DNA of 23,942 nucleotides from Lachnospira sp. UBA4346 (GTDB taxonomy: Bacteria; Bacillota; Clostridia; Lachnospirales; Lachnospiraceae): assembly GCA_002394205.1 (NCBI GenBank), contig DGTC01000023.1, positions 1 to 23,942 of the forward strand. The letters are read 5' to 3'. Both the position numbers and the translations under genes were made by a program. This document shows, piece after piece, positions 23,577 through 23,942 of the stretch (positions within the stretch are counted from its first letter, which is position 1; the number at the start of each line of letters is the position of its first letter). Under the pieces are notes generated by a model. That model made no database searches and was not told where the DNA came from. It saw only the letters and a list, made by a program, of their open reading frames with translations.

Positions 23577-23587
23577 ATTGTATACAA
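23577..23587. promoter_or_regulatory. Putative GntR/UxuR-type operator, copy 2
   Basis: The same ATTGTATACAA as at 17863-17873, here 57 nt before uxuA. E. coli UxuR/ExuR-type sites are related palindromes with a GTATAC core, which supports hexuronate control of uxuA. Confidence 0.55.
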
Positions 23588-23643
23588 ATGGAGGTTTATT
23601 TTGGTATGTGCTCTTAGATATTTATTGAGAATGGAGATTAATT

Positions 23644-23942
23644 ATGAAGAGTTCATTTCGTTGGTATGGAGACAGTGATCCGGTAACATTGCAGAATATC
23701 CGCCAGATTCCGGGGATGCGTTCAATCGTTTCAGCAGTATACGATGTAAAGCCGGGTGAGGTATGGCCGGAAGAGAGTATTAAACACATTGTAGATGAAT
23801 GTGAAAAGAATGGTCTTGTATTTGATGTTGTAGAATCTATTCCGGTTACGGAAGATATTAAGTTAGGAACAGATAAGCGTGACAGACATATTGAAAATTA
23901 TTGCGAAACAATCCGTCGTTGTGCAAAGTATGGTGTAAAATG
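23644..23942 (+). CDS. uxuA: Mannonate dehydratase, N-terminal part, cut by window edge
   Basis: The first ~99 codons are present and the frame runs off the right edge. The N-terminus FRWYGDSDPVTLQNIRQIPG, then KPGEVW, VVESIPVTEDIKLG and the helix before the first barrel strand match UxuA closely. The enzyme dehydrates D-mannonate to 2-keto-3-deoxygluconate with a divalent metal, after glucuronate has been isomerised and reduced (UxaC, UxuB). A GGAG ribosome binding site precedes ATG 23644. Its position after a TRAP transporter and near a GH2 gene is the main evidence that this locus feeds on glucuronate or glucuronides; uxuB, uxaC and kdgK/kdgA genes would be expected further right. Confidence 0.92.
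   Translation, partial: MKSSFRWYGDSDPVTLQNIRQIPGMRSIVSAVYDVKPGEVWPEESIKHIVDECEKNGLVFDVVESIPVTEDIKLGTDKRDRHIENYCETIRRCAKYGVK

Noticed and set aside
1..23942. CRISPR array, IS element, integrase or prophage genes
   Set aside because: No spaced direct-repeat series, transposase, recombinase or phage structural motif was found on either strand.

Overview
The window looks like chromosomal DNA of a low-GC, Gram-positive anaerobe of the Lachnospiraceae/Clostridia type. The evidence is AT-rich intergenic DNA, strong GGAGG ribosome binding sites, lipoprotein signals, and several anaerobe-typical families: TRAP transport, GPH sugar symport, single-domain Old Yellow Enzyme and UxuA. This taxonomic reading is inference; there is no rRNA or tRNA in the window. 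No IS element, prophage, CRISPR array or tRNA could be supported.

Region 1 (1-3298) is an NAD-centred block on the + strand: the tail of one SirTM-like sirtuin, a second complete but diverged sirtuin, nicotinamidase (pncA) and nicotinate phosphoribosyltransferase (pncB). Sirtuins release nicotinamide, and PncA plus PncB return it to the NAD pool, so the order suggests an NAD-consuming modification system packaged with its own recycling. Region 2 (3415-4677) holds a small unknown protein translationally coupled to an HD-domain phosphohydrolase, then a decayed membrane-protein frame with an early in-frame stop.

Region 3 (4678-8038) has a LysR regulator divergent from a small Cys-containing protein and a YcjY/dienelactone-hydrolase-like enzyme, followed by an aldo/keto reductase that carries a lipoprotein signal. 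The divergent control region shows a textbook LTTR box near -66 and a good sigma-A promoter. Region 4 (8098-11195) has a TetR regulator divergent from a DsbA/FrnE-like oxidoreductase, a metallo-beta-lactamase-fold hydrolase and an Old Yellow Enzyme, the last two overlapping. Two identical 14-bp palindromes bracket a near-consensus promoter, suggesting a TetR-controlled thiol/electrophile response operon. A gene-free stretch (11247-11574) ends in a terminator and may be a small RNA or an element remnant.

Region 5 (11575-23942) is a carbohydrate/uronate locus. One AraC regulator is divergent from a GPH symporter and a GH2 glycosidase, the same pairing as E. coli uidB/uidA. A second AraC regulator is divergent from a GH31 glycosidase, a complete DctP-DctQ-DctM TRAP transporter and the start of mannonate dehydratase (uxuA). 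The two glycosidases lack signal peptides, so intact glycosides are probably imported and cut inside the cell, and released glucuronate would pass to UxuA. An exact ATTGTATACAA sequence occurs in two intergenic regions of this locus and is a candidate GntR/UxuR-type operator.
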